NCBI RefSeq assembly: GCF_900109545.1
Contig: NZ_FOAP01000001.1
Coordinates: 434,001-498,000 of the forward strand
DNA: 64,000 nucleotides
Reading direction: 5' to 3'
Source: Stigmatella aurantiaca
GTDB taxonomy: Bacteria; Myxococcota; Myxococcia; Myxococcales; Myxococcaceae
The notes beneath the pieces are model-generated. The model saw only the letters and a program-made list of their open reading frames with translations, ran no database searches and was not told where the DNA came from. The first letter of the stretch is position 1. Each line of letters begins with the position of its first letter. Both the position numbers and the translations under genes were made by a program. Positions 57,001 to 64,000 of the stretch are shown in pieces.

Positions 57001-59565
57001 GATGACCTGACGGCGAACATCGTCGCCACGCGTACTCCCATCGCGGGCCAGCCGGGCTCCTTCACCATCAGCTACAGCGTGACGGACCCGTCGGGCAACA
57101 CGGCCACCTCCACCACCAGCCGCACGGTGCACGTGGAGGACAACGTGCCCCCGGTGCTGGCGCTCAAGGGCAATGCGACCCAGGCGCTGGAGTGCGGTTC
57201 TCCGTACGCGGATCCGGGCGCCACGGCGATGGACGCCTGCGTGGGCGACCTCACGGCCGCCATCACCCGCTCGGGCGATCTCAACCCCAACAAGACGGGC
57301 AGCTACACGCTCATCTACAACGTGTCGGATCCGTCCGGTCAGAGCGCGCCGTCGGTCACCCGCCAGGTGAACGTCAACGACACGCTGGCCCCGAACATCA
57401 ACGTCCAGGGCCCCGTCTCCGACACCTTCGAGTGCGGCGGCGAGTACGCGGACCCGGGCGCCACGGCCAACGACCAGTGCGATGGCCCCCTGCCACAGAG
57501 TGCCATCATCGCCACGCGCACCACGATCCCGGGTCAGCCGGGCAACTTCACCATCACATACAGCGTGCAGGATCAGGCCGGCAACGTGGCCACCTCGCCC
57601 GTGACCCGTACGGTGAAGGTGAACGATGACCTGCCCCCCAGCATCGCCCTCAATGGCGAGGTGTACATGACGGTCGAGTGCTCGGAGGCCTTCGTGGATC
57701 CGGGTGCCAAGGCGGTCGACCTGTGCGCCGGCGACGTGCCGGTGACGGTGTCGGGCACCGTGGACACGACCAAGGCGGGCAACTACGAGCTGCGCTACAG
57801 CGCCCAGGACATGGCCGGGAACACCTCGGCCACGGTCACCCGCACGGTGCAGGTGAACGACTCGCAGCCCCCGGCCATCACCCTGCTGGGTGAGAACCCG
57901 ATGAACCTGGAGTGCAAGCGCGACACCTACGTGGAGCCCGGCGCCACGGCCTTCGACCTGTGCTCGGGTTCGTCCACTGTCGTCTCGTCCGAGAACATCG
58001 ACGAGTCGGTGCCGGGGTACTACGCGGTCAACTACACCGCCACGGACAAGAGCGGTCGGCAGAGCACCGCCATCCGCGACGTGAACGTGGTGGACACGCT
58101 GCCGCCTGCCTTCGAGACGCCGGCCCCGCTGACGCTCGAGTGCGCTATCGACACGCTCAACGATCCGCTGCCCAAGCTTACCGACCTGTGCAAGGGCGAT
58201 ATCACAGCGAACGTTATTCGCACCGATACGTTGTCCGCCGATGACCTGCGCAACGATGGCACCTACAAAATCGTGTACCAGGGTGACGACTTCCGGAATG
58301 GGGGGGCGCCGGTCATCATTGAGCGCGAGGTGGTAGTGCAGGACACTACGCCTCCGGTCATCACCCTCACGGGCGAGGCTAACCCGATCATCGAGTGCGG
58401 CACCCAGCCTGCCCTGGATGATGTAGTGGTTAAGGATCTTTGCCAGCGCGAGCCCGGAGATGTGAGCTGGACGCGGAGCCCTAATCCGCTGCCGAGCGTG
58501 CCGGGTGACTACGTGGTGAAGTACACGGCTAAGGACAGCCTCGGAAACACCACGACGGGTGACGGAGTGCTGTCTCGCACGGTGACCATCGTCGACACCA
58601 AGGAGCCGGAGCTCTCCATCGTTGACCAGGACATCGTCTACGAGTGCTCGGGCCACGCCGCGGGCAACGAGTGGGTGCCGCCTTCCGTCATAGCGAAGGA
58701 CCTCTGCGAGGGTAACCTGCCGGTGCACAAGTACAACACGGGCGACGACGATGGCGACGGCATCCCCGGCTCCATCGATGAGGACGACTTCGGTCCTGGC
58801 CCGACCACCGAGGTGGAAGGTCTCTACTATGTGCAGTACCTGGCGTGGGACGAGGCCTACAACATCAAGGGCGCCATCCTCTCCGTGTACGTGAAGGACA
58901 CCATCAAGCCGAACCTGGCCCTGCTGGGCGAGGAGTCGGTCCAGGTGCAGTGCTTCCACCCGATGGGCGACGAGGAGGATCCCTCGCCGTACGTCGACGA
59001 GGGCGCCATCGGCGAGGACATCTGCTACGGCGACGTGACTCCGTCGGTGCAGACCTTCAGCAACCTGAACAAGCAGATCCCCGGCACCTACACCATCGAG
59101 TACCAGGTGCGTGACGGTGCGTACAACGCCGCGGATCCGCTGTCGCGTACGGTGGAAGTCATCGACAACATCGCTCCCTCGGTGGTGGGCCGTCCGGCCA
59201 TCATCCAGAACCCGGACCCGACCTTCATGCGGCCGGTGGATCTGACCGAGTGCGCCGAGGCCGTGGACTCCTGCGAGGGCTACATGGACATCAATGGTCT
59301 GGGCTTCATCGAGTCCATCACCAGCAACGAGCCGGGCGACGACTCGAACGACATCGTCATCGAGACGAACAGCCGGTTCCTGGTCCGCGCCAAGCCGAAC
59401 TCCAACGGCACGGATCGCGTGTACGACGTGCACTTCACCATCAGCGACACCTCGGGCAACGTGACGTCGGCCCCGGCTGGCACCTGCCAGGTCCGCGTGC
59501 CTGCGAACCCCTTCGCCCCGGTGACGGTCCAGAAGAAGGGCTCGGGCGTCCTGGCGGGCCGCTAG
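51004..59565 (+). CDS. Giant extracellular Ig-repeat protein (about 28 DUF5011-like units)
   Basis: A 2853-residue protein. The N-terminal signal (about 1-20) ends in ASSSC, a weak lipobox. Residues about 45-320 form an alpha/beta domain of unknown type (KKVLILGTTVTGG, EYAGIIIGDAACQGG, NVVISGSDATNN). A myxobacterial Cys-rich motif (CGDGNVDAEQGEECDDG, about 337-353) and one HYR-like unit follow. From about 465 to 2720 come 28 Cys-pair Ig-like units with ECxxxxxDPGATAND.C, the last four degenerate. The C-terminal domain is shared with the previous gene. Probably a surface or matrix adhesin; no enzyme motif is seen. Confidence 0.88.
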   Translation: MKPIGVWGTSLVLAALASSSCEKEQSAPLKQPTPAAARTAHQEVNSTKKVLILGTTVTGGASSREAQAAANIGYPATVVTPEQWRAMTPEQFQEYAGIIIGDAACQGGESAFQAAVDNRNIWGAAVDGNVVISGSDATNNGTPQFIENVVSSIVAKETRTGMYISLGCAYQDAAPGTPVPLLEPFGAFTVAGTGCYANGGHIFRMYPEELSDGLYGNDGALNGTGGCATRVVFSSYPDKTFAPVAIAVDESGSLPNSREYWDYLMEDPDSFKTINGTPYILTQGAMAYSTGCGQASADSYAQCNQGPEGNGKPSTQPGMPADNFCSFSCQQQWCGDGNVDAEQGEECDDGFFNGRTRDASGTIGACTAFCKFPILDTESPPEALCKNLELVADLTCGADGNVNNGSWDPDENLVGCKQSPIGPYGPGTTTVTLTCTDTEGNTDSCTGTITVLDQNKPTLTLVGNNEQLECAPGTYTDPGATAADVCEGDVTGAITVSGTVNPGAVGQYELTYNVEDSSGNAATPVKRTVAVSDTKAPTLALKGLANDIAECASPYADPGATASDVCAGNLDAAITQTGSVNTSAVGTSVVRYNVQDPEGNKAPEISRIVQVKDTLKPVVTVNGPLTQKFECGSGEFNDLGATATDACSTELDLDQNAVVNPNQPGSVTITYSATDPSGNTGVSATGRTVTVEDTLPPTLTLAQGNSTLECGDSYTDPGATANDQCAGNLTASIQKTGSINNKQLGTQKLTYTVSDASGHSITSDRTVTVSDTLKPVVTVTGELNAKIECGSGPFNDPGATANDACEGVLPAVPSETVDPSVPGAVTVSYKATDSSGNVGVSATGRTVTVEDTLAPTLALEPGASTLECGNPYADPGAKANDQCFGDLTAAIQKTGSINSKQLGDQTLSYTVQDPGGRTAGPVTRTVKVNDTLAPAITVNGPADQTFECGSTYVDPGATANDACEDDLTDKIVATRTQVPGQPGTFTISYSVKDLSGNEANAPAARTVRSNDNTPPVLALQGPAVLPLECATPYADPGAIASDVCTDDINDRITVTGSINNKLLAAQTLTYNVTDIAGLSAPPVTRQVNVSDTQKPVVTVTGPSNVNIECGNGPFNDPGATANDACEGVLDVLPSTEVDSSVPGPVTVTYTATDSSGNVGVSATGRTVNVQDTLPPVLALNGPAQMALECANPFADPGAKANDQCAGDLTDAIVTTGTVNNKQLGSHVLGYSVTDPSGRTASASRTVEVSDTLAPAITVQGPLETTFECGSPYVDQGATAEDACAGAVPVTSNQVGDTSSPGSFIISYSAQDPSGNSVTSPVTRKVTVNDNEAPTLALRGAATEALECGNPYADPGAVASDVCFGDVTNRITVEGTINNKLLTAQTLTYKVTDPAGQSAPPVTRTVNVGDSLAPVITVTGPLAATIECGGGSFNDPGATADDKCIGPVPALPTTVVNPGSEGTYSIKYTAQDNSGNTATSDASRIVTVADTLPPTLALNGPAALGLECATPFADPGATANDQCAGDVSNRIQTSGTIDNKQLTAQTITYSVTDLGGRAAAPVSRTVTVSDTLAPTLALNGGATETFECGADYVDPGASANDACAGDVSDRVVPVRTQVPGGFTITYSVTDPSGNSAAAPVTRTVKSDDNTPPVLALNGAANLPLECGNPFTDPGAIAEDVCDDNLNITVTGTVNPAVPADYTLTYNVTDSAANTATPVTRTVSVQDTQAPTLALNGAATMDLECATPFNDPGATANDLCAGDLSGSIQASGTIDNKKLTAQTITYTVADSGGHAAAPVSRTVAVSDTLKPVVTVNGPASLAVECGDDGFNDPGATADDACAGSLPAVPSTTVNPNVPGAVTITYSATDPSGNVGVGNTGRTVTVEDTLAPELALVGPANQPLECGTPYADPGATANDQCAGDLTGAIEAKGDINNKQLGAQTVTYTVQDPGGRTAGPVSRTVTVGDTLAPAIAVNGPLDQAFECGSTYVDPGATANDLCADDLTANIVATRTPIAGQPGSFTISYSVTDPSGNTATSTTSRTVHVEDNVPPVLALKGNATQALECGSPYADPGATAMDACVGDLTAAITRSGDLNPNKTGSYTLIYNVSDPSGQSAPSVTRQVNVNDTLAPNINVQGPVSDTFECGGEYADPGATANDQCDGPLPQSAIIATRTTIPGQPGNFTITYSVQDQAGNVATSPVTRTVKVNDDLPPSIALNGEVYMTVECSEAFVDPGAKAVDLCAGDVPVTVSGTVDTTKAGNYELRYSAQDMAGNTSATVTRTVQVNDSQPPAITLLGENPMNLECKRDTYVEPGATAFDLCSGSSTVVSSENIDESVPGYYAVNYTATDKSGRQSTAIRDVNVVDTLPPAFETPAPLTLECAIDTLNDPLPKLTDLCKGDITANVIRTDTLSADDLRNDGTYKIVYQGDDFRNGGAPVIIEREVVVQDTTPPVITLTGEANPIIECGTQPALDDVVVKDLCQREPGDVSWTRSPNPLPSVPGDYVVKYTAKDSLGNTTTGDGVLSRTVTIVDTKEPELSIVDQDIVYECSGHAAGNEWVPPSVIAKDLCEGNLPVHKYNTGDDDGDGIPGSIDEDDFGPGPTTEVEGLYYVQYLAWDEAYNIKGAILSVYVKDTIKPNLALLGEESVQVQCFHPMGDEEDPSPYVDEGAIGEDICYGDVTPSVQTFSNLNKQIPGTYTIEYQVRDGAYNAADPLSRTVEVIDNIAPSVVGRPAIIQNPDPTFMRPVDLTECAEAVDSCEGYMDINGLGFIESITSNEPGDDSNDIVIETNSRFLVRAKPNSNGTDRVYDVHFTISDTSGNVTSAPAGTCQVRVPANPFAPVTVQKKGSGVLAGR
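52400..59150 (+). repeat. About 28 Ig-like coding repeats with four-unit higher-order cassettes
   Basis: Single units are about 230-245 bp. From unit 4 on, four unit types recur in fixed order, so equivalent codons fall at 53149, 54106, 55060, 56014 and 57211: spacings 957, 954, 954, then 957 plus one extra 240-bp unit. Confidence 0.88.
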
Positions 59566-59594
59566 GCCGCACGGAATCCTGACTCTGAAGTTCA

Positions 59595-59637
59595 GACGGC
59601 CGGTGCCCTCTTTCCGGGGCACCGGCCGTCTCTTTTT
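59595..59637 (+). terminator. Rho-independent terminator after giant Ig-repeat gene
   Basis: A 14-bp stem (59595-59608 with 59617-59630), loop of eight bases, followed by TCTTTTT. It shares the stem core CGGCCGGTG with the terminator at 50614-50648. Confidence 0.92.
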
Positions 59638-59710
59638 GGGGCACGGGAGGAGAGACGAGTGCGGCTTCAGCCCTCCGCCGCCTACCGGTGACAGCTGGGT
59701 CCCCCACGGC

Positions 59711-59863
59711 ATGCGCAAGCGGAGGCCCGATGAGAACCCCCATCGGCGGCGCGTCAGCGCGCGGGTGGCCTACCGCCCTTCAGGAACTCCGCGCGGGCTG
59801 CGTTTCCGGGTGCGCCTGCGGGCGCGGGATGTGGTGAGCCTGCTCCGCTATCTGGGGGCTTAG
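59711..59863 (+). CDS. Possible Arg-rich small protein
   Basis: A 50-residue open frame with about a quarter Arg, ending in RLRARDVVSLLRYLGA. It begins after the terminator and its stop overlaps that of the convergent SRPBCC gene. No family recognised; it may be chance in high-GC DNA. Confidence 0.25.
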   Translation: MRKRRPDENPHRRRVSARVAYRPSGTPRGLRFRVRLRARDVVSLLRYLGA

Positions 59864-60321
59864 CGGGCCTCGACGAGCGCCGCGAGTCTCGCGAGTGACA
59901 GCCGCCAGCCGGTCTCGTTGTCCTCGGCCGGCACGCCGCGAGGCAGGCCCTCGTGGACGGCGAGCACATCGGTGCCACCGTCTGCTGCATCCGTGAGGGT
60001 GAGCGTGAGCGTCATCTCGCCGCGCAAGGCGGGATCCTCTGTCTCGAACTCGACCACTTCGACCACCTGCTCGTCCTGCACGAGCCTCACGAAGCGGCCG
60101 TGGTACGTGTCGGTGTGCGCGGTCGTCTTGCCTGTGCCGGTAGGCACGTCGTAGGTGAGCGAGATCCGGATCAAGCCCCCTTCACGCGGGTCGAACGCAT
60201 GGACGTGGCTGGTCATGCCGGGTGGCACCCTCCAGGCCGCGATGGCGCGCGCATCCACCAGCGCGCGATAGACGCTCGCGCGAGGGGCGTTCACGTGGCA
60301 GCGGATTTGGGTCGAGCTCAT
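59860..60321 (-). CDS. SRPBCC/AHSA1 family protein
   Basis: A 153-residue protein with the START-like fold of the Aha1-C-terminal family: QIRCHVNAPRASVYRALVD at the start, YDVPTGTGKTTAHTDTYHGRF in the middle, and DNETGWRLSLARLAALVEA at the end. Members bind hydrophobic ligands; no specific function can be given. The start at 60321 fits the family; the frame is open further upstream but that is antisense to nothing homologous. It is bounded by a hairpin and the Ig-repeat gene stop. Confidence 0.9.
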   Translation of the reverse strand: MSSTQIRCHVNAPRASVYRALVDARAIAAWRVPPGMTSHVHAFDPREGGLIRISLTYDVPTGTGKTTAHTDTYHGRFVRLVQDEQVVEVVEFETEDPALRGEMTLTLTLTDAADGGTDVLAVHEGLPRGVPAEDNETGWRLSLARLAALVEAR

Positions 60322-60415
60322 GCTCGGACGGTAGCGCGTCCGGCGAGCGTTTCCAGCGCCCTCGCTGGGCGTCTCTTCACCATGCTCACGGGCCGGGGCA
60401 TGAGCGGGCGGGGCG

Positions 60416-60448
60416 GGGCCGCGTGCTCTGAACAGAGACACGCGGCCC
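60416..60448 (-). terminator. Hairpin after the MYXO-CTERM Ig-repeat gene
   Basis: A 10-bp stem (60416-60425 with 60439-60448) with an inner CTCT/AGAG pairing lies 23 bases after the stop of the minus-strand gene. There is no T-run, so it may only protect the 3' end. Confidence 0.5.
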
Positions 60449-60470
60449 GGAAAGCCCCGGCCGGACGGGC

Positions 60471-63400
60471 CTACTGCCGGCGCTTCCGGGTCAGCAGCGC
60501 CGAGAGCGCCAGTCCCATCATCGCCAGCAGGCCCGGTCCCCCGCTGGTCGAGGTGCATCCATTGCCCAGGAGCGCCCAGTCGCTCGGAGGCGTCAGGACG
60601 TTCCAGGTAGCCGAGGCGGGCGTCGGGTCCACGTTGCCCGCGCTGTCCCGGGCACGCACCTGGAGCGAGTGGCTGCCCTCGGCAAGCCCCGGGAAGGTGG
60701 GGGCCTCCTCGCAAGGCGTGAACGCGGCGTTGTCGAGGCTGCACTCGTACGTCACGTTCGTTTCCGTGGCGTTGAACCGGAACGAGGCATCGGCCTCGAA
60801 GGTGTCGCCCGAGGGGCCCGAGACGATGGAGGTGTCGGGGGCGCTCGTGTCGACCACGAAGTTCACCGGGCCGGAGGGGGCGCTGACATTGCCGGCCAGG
60901 TCCGAGGAGGTCGCGGTGACACGGTAGGGGCCGTCCTGTAGCGGCGTGGGGGGCGTGAGCGTCCACTGGCCCGCGGCATCCGCCGCCGCGGTGCCCAGCA
61001 CGGCTCCGTTGAGGGTCACCTCCACCGTGCTGAGCGGCTCGGCGGTTCCGGAGATGGCAGGCGTGGTGTTGTTCGTCACCGAGCCATCGGCGGGGGTGGT
61101 CACCACGGGGGCCTGGGGGGCGGTGGTGTCGATGGTGAAGGTGTTGACGTTGGACGACAGGCTCGCGTTGCCGGCCAGGGTGGTGGCCACGGCGCTCACC
61201 TGGTAGGTGCCCTCCTGAAGGGGCGAGGAAGGCGTGAAGCTCCAGTTGCCACTGGCGTCCGCGGTGGTGGTGCCCAGCTCGACGTTGCCCAGGTAGAGCG
61301 TCACCGTGATGTTGGCGTCGGCGGTTCCCGTGAACGCAGGCGTGGTGTCGCTCGTCACCGACTGGTGCGCGGGGGTGAGCACGACCGGCGCCGTCGGCAC
61401 GGTGGTGTCGACGACGAAGGTGTGGGTGTTGGACTCGGGGCCCGTCTGGCCCGCCGCATCGGTGGCGGTGGCCTTCACCTGGTGGGTGTCCGCGGAGAGC
61501 CCCACGGTGGGCGTGAAGCTCCAGTTGCCGCTGGCGTCCGCTTGGGTGGTGCCCACCGGAGAGCCATCGACGATGACGGTGACGGTGGCGCCCGCCTCGG
61601 CGGTGCCCGAGTACGTGGGCGTGTTGTCGCTGAGGACGGCGCCATCCGCGGGGGTGATGACCACGGGAGCGGCGGGGGCGGTGGTGTCCACGATGAAGGT
61701 GTGGGTGTTGGACTCAGGGCTGACGTTGCCCACGGAGTCCGTGGCGGTGGCCTTCACCGTGTGCGAGCCATCGGCCAGGGCGGTGGTGGGCGTCAGGCTC
61801 CAGGTGCCGCTGGCGTTGGCGGTGGTGGTGCCCACCGGAGTGCCATCCACGATGACGGTGACGGTGGTGCCCGCATCCGCGGTGCCCGAGTAGCTGGGCG
61901 TGGTGTCCATGAGGACGGCGCCCTGGGCGGGGGCCACGATGACGGGGGCCGCCGGGGCCGTGGTGTCGATGGTGAAGGTGTTGACGTTGGACGGAGGGCT
62001 GACGTTGCCCGCCGCATCGGAGGCCGTGGCCCTCACGGTGTGTGGGCCGTCCGCCAGGGGTACGGTGGGGGTGAAGCTCCAGGCGCCGCTGGTGTTGGCG
62101 GTGGCCGTCCCAGCGGGGGTGCCGTCCACGATGACGGTGACGGTGGCGCCGGCCTCGGCGGTACCCGAGTAGGTGGGCGTGCTGTCGCTCAGGGTGGCGC
62201 CATCCGCGGGGGTGATGACCACGGGAGCGGCGGGCGCGAGGGTGTCGATGAGGAACAGATGGGTGTTGGACTCAGGGCTGACGTTGCCCACGGAGTCCGT
62301 GGCGGTGGCCTTCACCGTGTGCGAGCCATCCAGCAAGGGCGCGGTGGGGGTGAAGCTCCAGTTGCCGCTGGCATCCGCCGGAGCCGTGCCAATGGGAACG
62401 CCATCGACAATGACGGTGACGGTGGTGTTCGCATCCGCGGTGCCCGAGTAGGTGGGCGTGTTGTCACCGAGAACAGCACCGTTGGCGGGGGTGACGATGA
62501 CGGGGGCCGCCGCGGCGGTGGTGTCGATGGTGAAGGTGTTGGTGTTGGACTCAGGGCTGAGGTTGCCCGCCGCATCGGTGGCGGTGGCCTTCACGGTGTG
62601 AGCGCCGTCCGCCAGGGGCACGGTGGGGGTGAAGCTCCAGGCGCCGCTGGCGTTGGCGGTGACCGTTCCGGCGGGGGTGCCATCCACGATGACGGTGACG
62701 GTGGCGCCTGCCTCGGCGGTACCCGAGTAGGTGGGCGTGCTGTCGCTCAGGGTGGCACCGTTCGACGGAGCGATGACCACCGGGGCCGCAGGCGCGGTGG
62801 TGTCGACGATGAAGGTGTTGGTGTTGGAGGGAGGGCTGACGTTGCCCACGGAGTCAGTGGCCGTGGCCCTCACCGTGTGCGAGCCGTCCAGTAGCGGCGC
62901 GGTAGGCGTGAGGCTCCAATTGCCGCTGGCATCGGCGGTGACGGTGCCCACGGGGCTGCCATCGACGATGACGGTGACGGTGGAGCCCGCCTCGGCGGTG
63001 CCCGAGTAGGTAGGCGTGGTGTCCGTGAGGATGGCGCCATTGGCGGGAGCCGTGACGGCCGGAGCGGCGGGAGCCGCGGTATCGACGATGAAGGTGTTGG
63101 TGTTGGACTCAGGGCTCGTGTTGCCCGCCGCATCGGTGGCCGTGGCCTTCACGGTGTGAGGGCCGTCCAGCAGAGGCGCGGTGGGGGTGAAGCTCCAGGC
63201 GCCACTGGCATTGGCGGTGGTGGTGCCAGCGGGAATGCCGTCCACGATGACGGTGACGGTGGAGTTGGCCTCGGCAGTGCCCGAGTAGGTAGGCGTGTTG
63301 TCGCCGGTGGTGGACCCATTGGCCGGGGTGGTGACGACTGGGGCCGCCGGGGCCGTGGTGTCCACGATGAAGGTGTTGGTGTTGGACTGAGGACCGGTAT

Positions 63401-64000
63401 TGCCCACGGAGTCGGTGGCCGTGGCCCTCACCGTGTGAGTCCCATCGGCCAAGGGCGTGGTGGGCGTGAAGCTCCAGGCCCCGCTGGCGTTGGCGGTGGT
63501 GGTGCCTACCGGAGAGCCATCGACGATGACGGTGACGGTGGAGTTGGCCTCGGCAGTGCCCGAGTAGGTGGGCGTGTTGTCGCCGGTGGTGGACCCATTG
63601 GCCGGGGTGGTGACGACCGGGGCCGCCGGGGCCGTGGTGTCCACGATGAAGGTGTTGGTGTTGGACGGGGCGCTGACGTTGCCCACAGCGTCGGTGGCGG
63701 TGGCGCTCACGGTGTGAGAGCCGTCCAGCAGAGGCGCGGTGGGGGTGAAGCTCCAGGCACCACTGGCGTTGGCGGTGGTGGTGCCAGCGGGAATGCCGTC
63801 CACGATGACGGTGACGGTGGAGTTGGCTTCGGCAGTGCCCGAGTAGGTAGGCGTGTTGTCGCCGGTGGTGGACCCATTGGCCGGGGTGGTGACGACTGGG
63901 GCCGCCGGGGCCGTGGTGTCCACGATGAAGGTGTTGGTGTTGGACTGAGGACCGGTATTGCCCACGGAGTCGGTGGCCGTGGCCCTCACCGTGTGAGTCC
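60471..64000 (-). CDS. Ig-like repeat surface protein with MYXO-CTERM tail, N-terminus outside window
   Basis: At least 1176 residues are visible; the frame runs off the window end inside a repeat, so the start and signal peptide are missing. Eleven full Ig-like units of 93 residues (APAAPVV..PANG, TPTYSGTAEA, TVTVIVDG.P.GT) are followed by one different domain (TFEADASFRFNATETNVTYECSLD, with two Cys) and a C-terminal GC, a hydrophobic helix (GLLAMMGLALSALL) and RKRR, a MYXO-CTERM-like sorting tag for surface export. Probably an adhesin or cell-surface stalk. A 10-bp hairpin follows the stop. Confidence 0.9.
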   Translation of the reverse strand, partial: THTVRATATDSVGNTGPQSNTNTFIVDTTAPAAPVVTTPANGSTTGDNTPTYSGTAEANSTVTVIVDGIPAGTTTANASGAWSFTPTAPLLDGSHTVSATATDAVGNVSAPSNTNTFIVDTTAPAAPVVTTPANGSTTGDNTPTYSGTAEANSTVTVIVDGSPVGTTTANASGAWSFTPTTPLADGTHTVRATATDSVGNTGPQSNTNTFIVDTTAPAAPVVTTPANGSTTGDNTPTYSGTAEANSTVTVIVDGIPAGTTTANASGAWSFTPTAPLLDGPHTVKATATDAAGNTSPESNTNTFIVDTAAPAAPAVTAPANGAILTDTTPTYSGTAEAGSTVTVIVDGSPVGTVTADASGNWSLTPTAPLLDGSHTVRATATDSVGNVSPPSNTNTFIVDTTAPAAPVVIAPSNGATLSDSTPTYSGTAEAGATVTVIVDGTPAGTVTANASGAWSFTPTVPLADGAHTVKATATDAAGNLSPESNTNTFTIDTTAAAAPVIVTPANGAVLGDNTPTYSGTADANTTVTVIVDGVPIGTAPADASGNWSFTPTAPLLDGSHTVKATATDSVGNVSPESNTHLFLIDTLAPAAPVVITPADGATLSDSTPTYSGTAEAGATVTVIVDGTPAGTATANTSGAWSFTPTVPLADGPHTVRATASDAAGNVSPPSNVNTFTIDTTAPAAPVIVAPAQGAVLMDTTPSYSGTADAGTTVTVIVDGTPVGTTTANASGTWSLTPTTALADGSHTVKATATDSVGNVSPESNTHTFIVDTTAPAAPVVITPADGAVLSDNTPTYSGTAEAGATVTVIVDGSPVGTTQADASGNWSFTPTVGLSADTHQVKATATDAAGQTGPESNTHTFVVDTTVPTAPVVLTPAHQSVTSDTTPAFTGTADANITVTLYLGNVELGTTTADASGNWSFTPSSPLQEGTYQVSAVATTLAGNASLSSNVNTFTIDTTAPQAPVVTTPADGSVTNNTTPAISGTAEPLSTVEVTLNGAVLGTAAADAAGQWTLTPPTPLQDGPYRVTATSSDLAGNVSAPSGPVNFVVDTSAPDTSIVSGPSGDTFEADASFRFNATETNVTYECSLDNAAFTPCEEAPTFPGLAEGSHSLQVRARDSAGNVDPTPASATWNVLTPPSDWALLGNGCTSTSGGPGLLAMMGLALSALLTRKRRQ
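61000..64000 (-). repeat. Tandem 279-bp coding repeats
   Basis: The mark for APAAPVV recurs every 279 bp (93 codons), e.g. the same motif at 63361, 63640 and 63919. Within 63165-64000 two blocks 558 bp apart are nearly identical. Confidence 0.92.

Noticed and set aside
59603-59710. Start of a plus-strand gene at 59603
   Set aside because: It would begin inside the terminator hairpin.
54463-59718. Long open frame antisense to the giant Ig-repeat gene
   Set aside because: It only mirrors the repeats on the other strand and is rich in Arg, Gly and Ala without a recognisable fold.
51004-64000. CRISPR array or non-coding satellite
   Set aside because: The repeats are 230-280 bp, in frame, without spacers, and encode Ig-like domains.

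Overview
The window is high-GC DNA, strongly third-position GC-biased and densely coding. It looks like a myxobacterium of the Myxococcaceae/Archangiaceae type (Stigmatella, Cystobacter, Archangium or Myxococcus). The pointers are a C-terminal MYXO-CTERM-like surface tag, very large Ig-like repeat proteins, a myxobacterial Cys-rich repeat, an ether-lipid (elb-like) operon, a GAF/sigma-54 enhancer-binding protein facing a sigma-54-type promoter, and a ferrochelatase with an internal cysteine cluster. No rRNA, tRNA, CRISPR array, phage or insertion sequence was seen. Genus assignment is inference.

Layout. 1-3.2 kb: end of a membrane protein, GNAT acetyltransferase, glgC, FHA-GGDEF diguanylate cyclase, metallo-beta-lactamase-fold hydrolase. 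4.0-12.8 kb, minus strand: five tightly packed genes (SDR, HAD phosphatase, LarA-like, giant reductase/ligase/ACP/acyltransferase, SDR) matching the ether-lipid elb cluster. 13.0-18.8 kb: a Lys-rich SWIB protein with a strong terminator, then treY-glgX. 18.9-24.8 kb: terC-apaG-hemH, a lipoprotein, a Sua5-type enzyme and a TIGR01777 epimerase. 24.8-29.4 kb: a four-gene Gld-like ABC operon with start/stop overlaps. 29.5-33.0 kb: LysM hydrolase, small membrane protein, XRE regulator, MFS exporter.

33.0-36.2 kb holds the most unusual locus: a minus-strand operon in which a short divergent GvpA/GvpJ-like protein, a PAS histidine kinase, a lone receiver domain and a GvpF/L-family protein are packed with gaps or overlaps of only a few bases, and no other gas-vesicle gene is present. 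36.4-42.3 kb: Rieske/FAD oxidoreductase plus hemerythrin, AlkA-type glycosylase, AmpG-like permease plus aminotransferase, Dps. 42.3-45.3 kb: ahpC-ahpD behind a good sigma-54 -24/-12 element, divergent from a sigma-54 activator gene.

45.4-64 kb is an adhesin-like island: two paralogous secreted proteins (about 1711 and 2853 residues) built from DUF5011/HYR-like Ig repeats and sharing a C-terminal domain and a terminator stem core, a small SRPBCC protein, and a third, window-truncated Ig-repeat protein with a MYXO-CTERM tail. The repeats show higher-order structure: four-domain cassettes of about 955 bp in one gene and two-domain cassettes of 558 bp in another.

Themes that link the genes are carbon storage (glgC, glgX, treY), development-linked lipids (elb-like), peroxide defence (ahpCD, dps, hemerythrin), signalling (FHA-GGDEF, kinase/receiver, sigma-54 activator) and cell-surface proteins.
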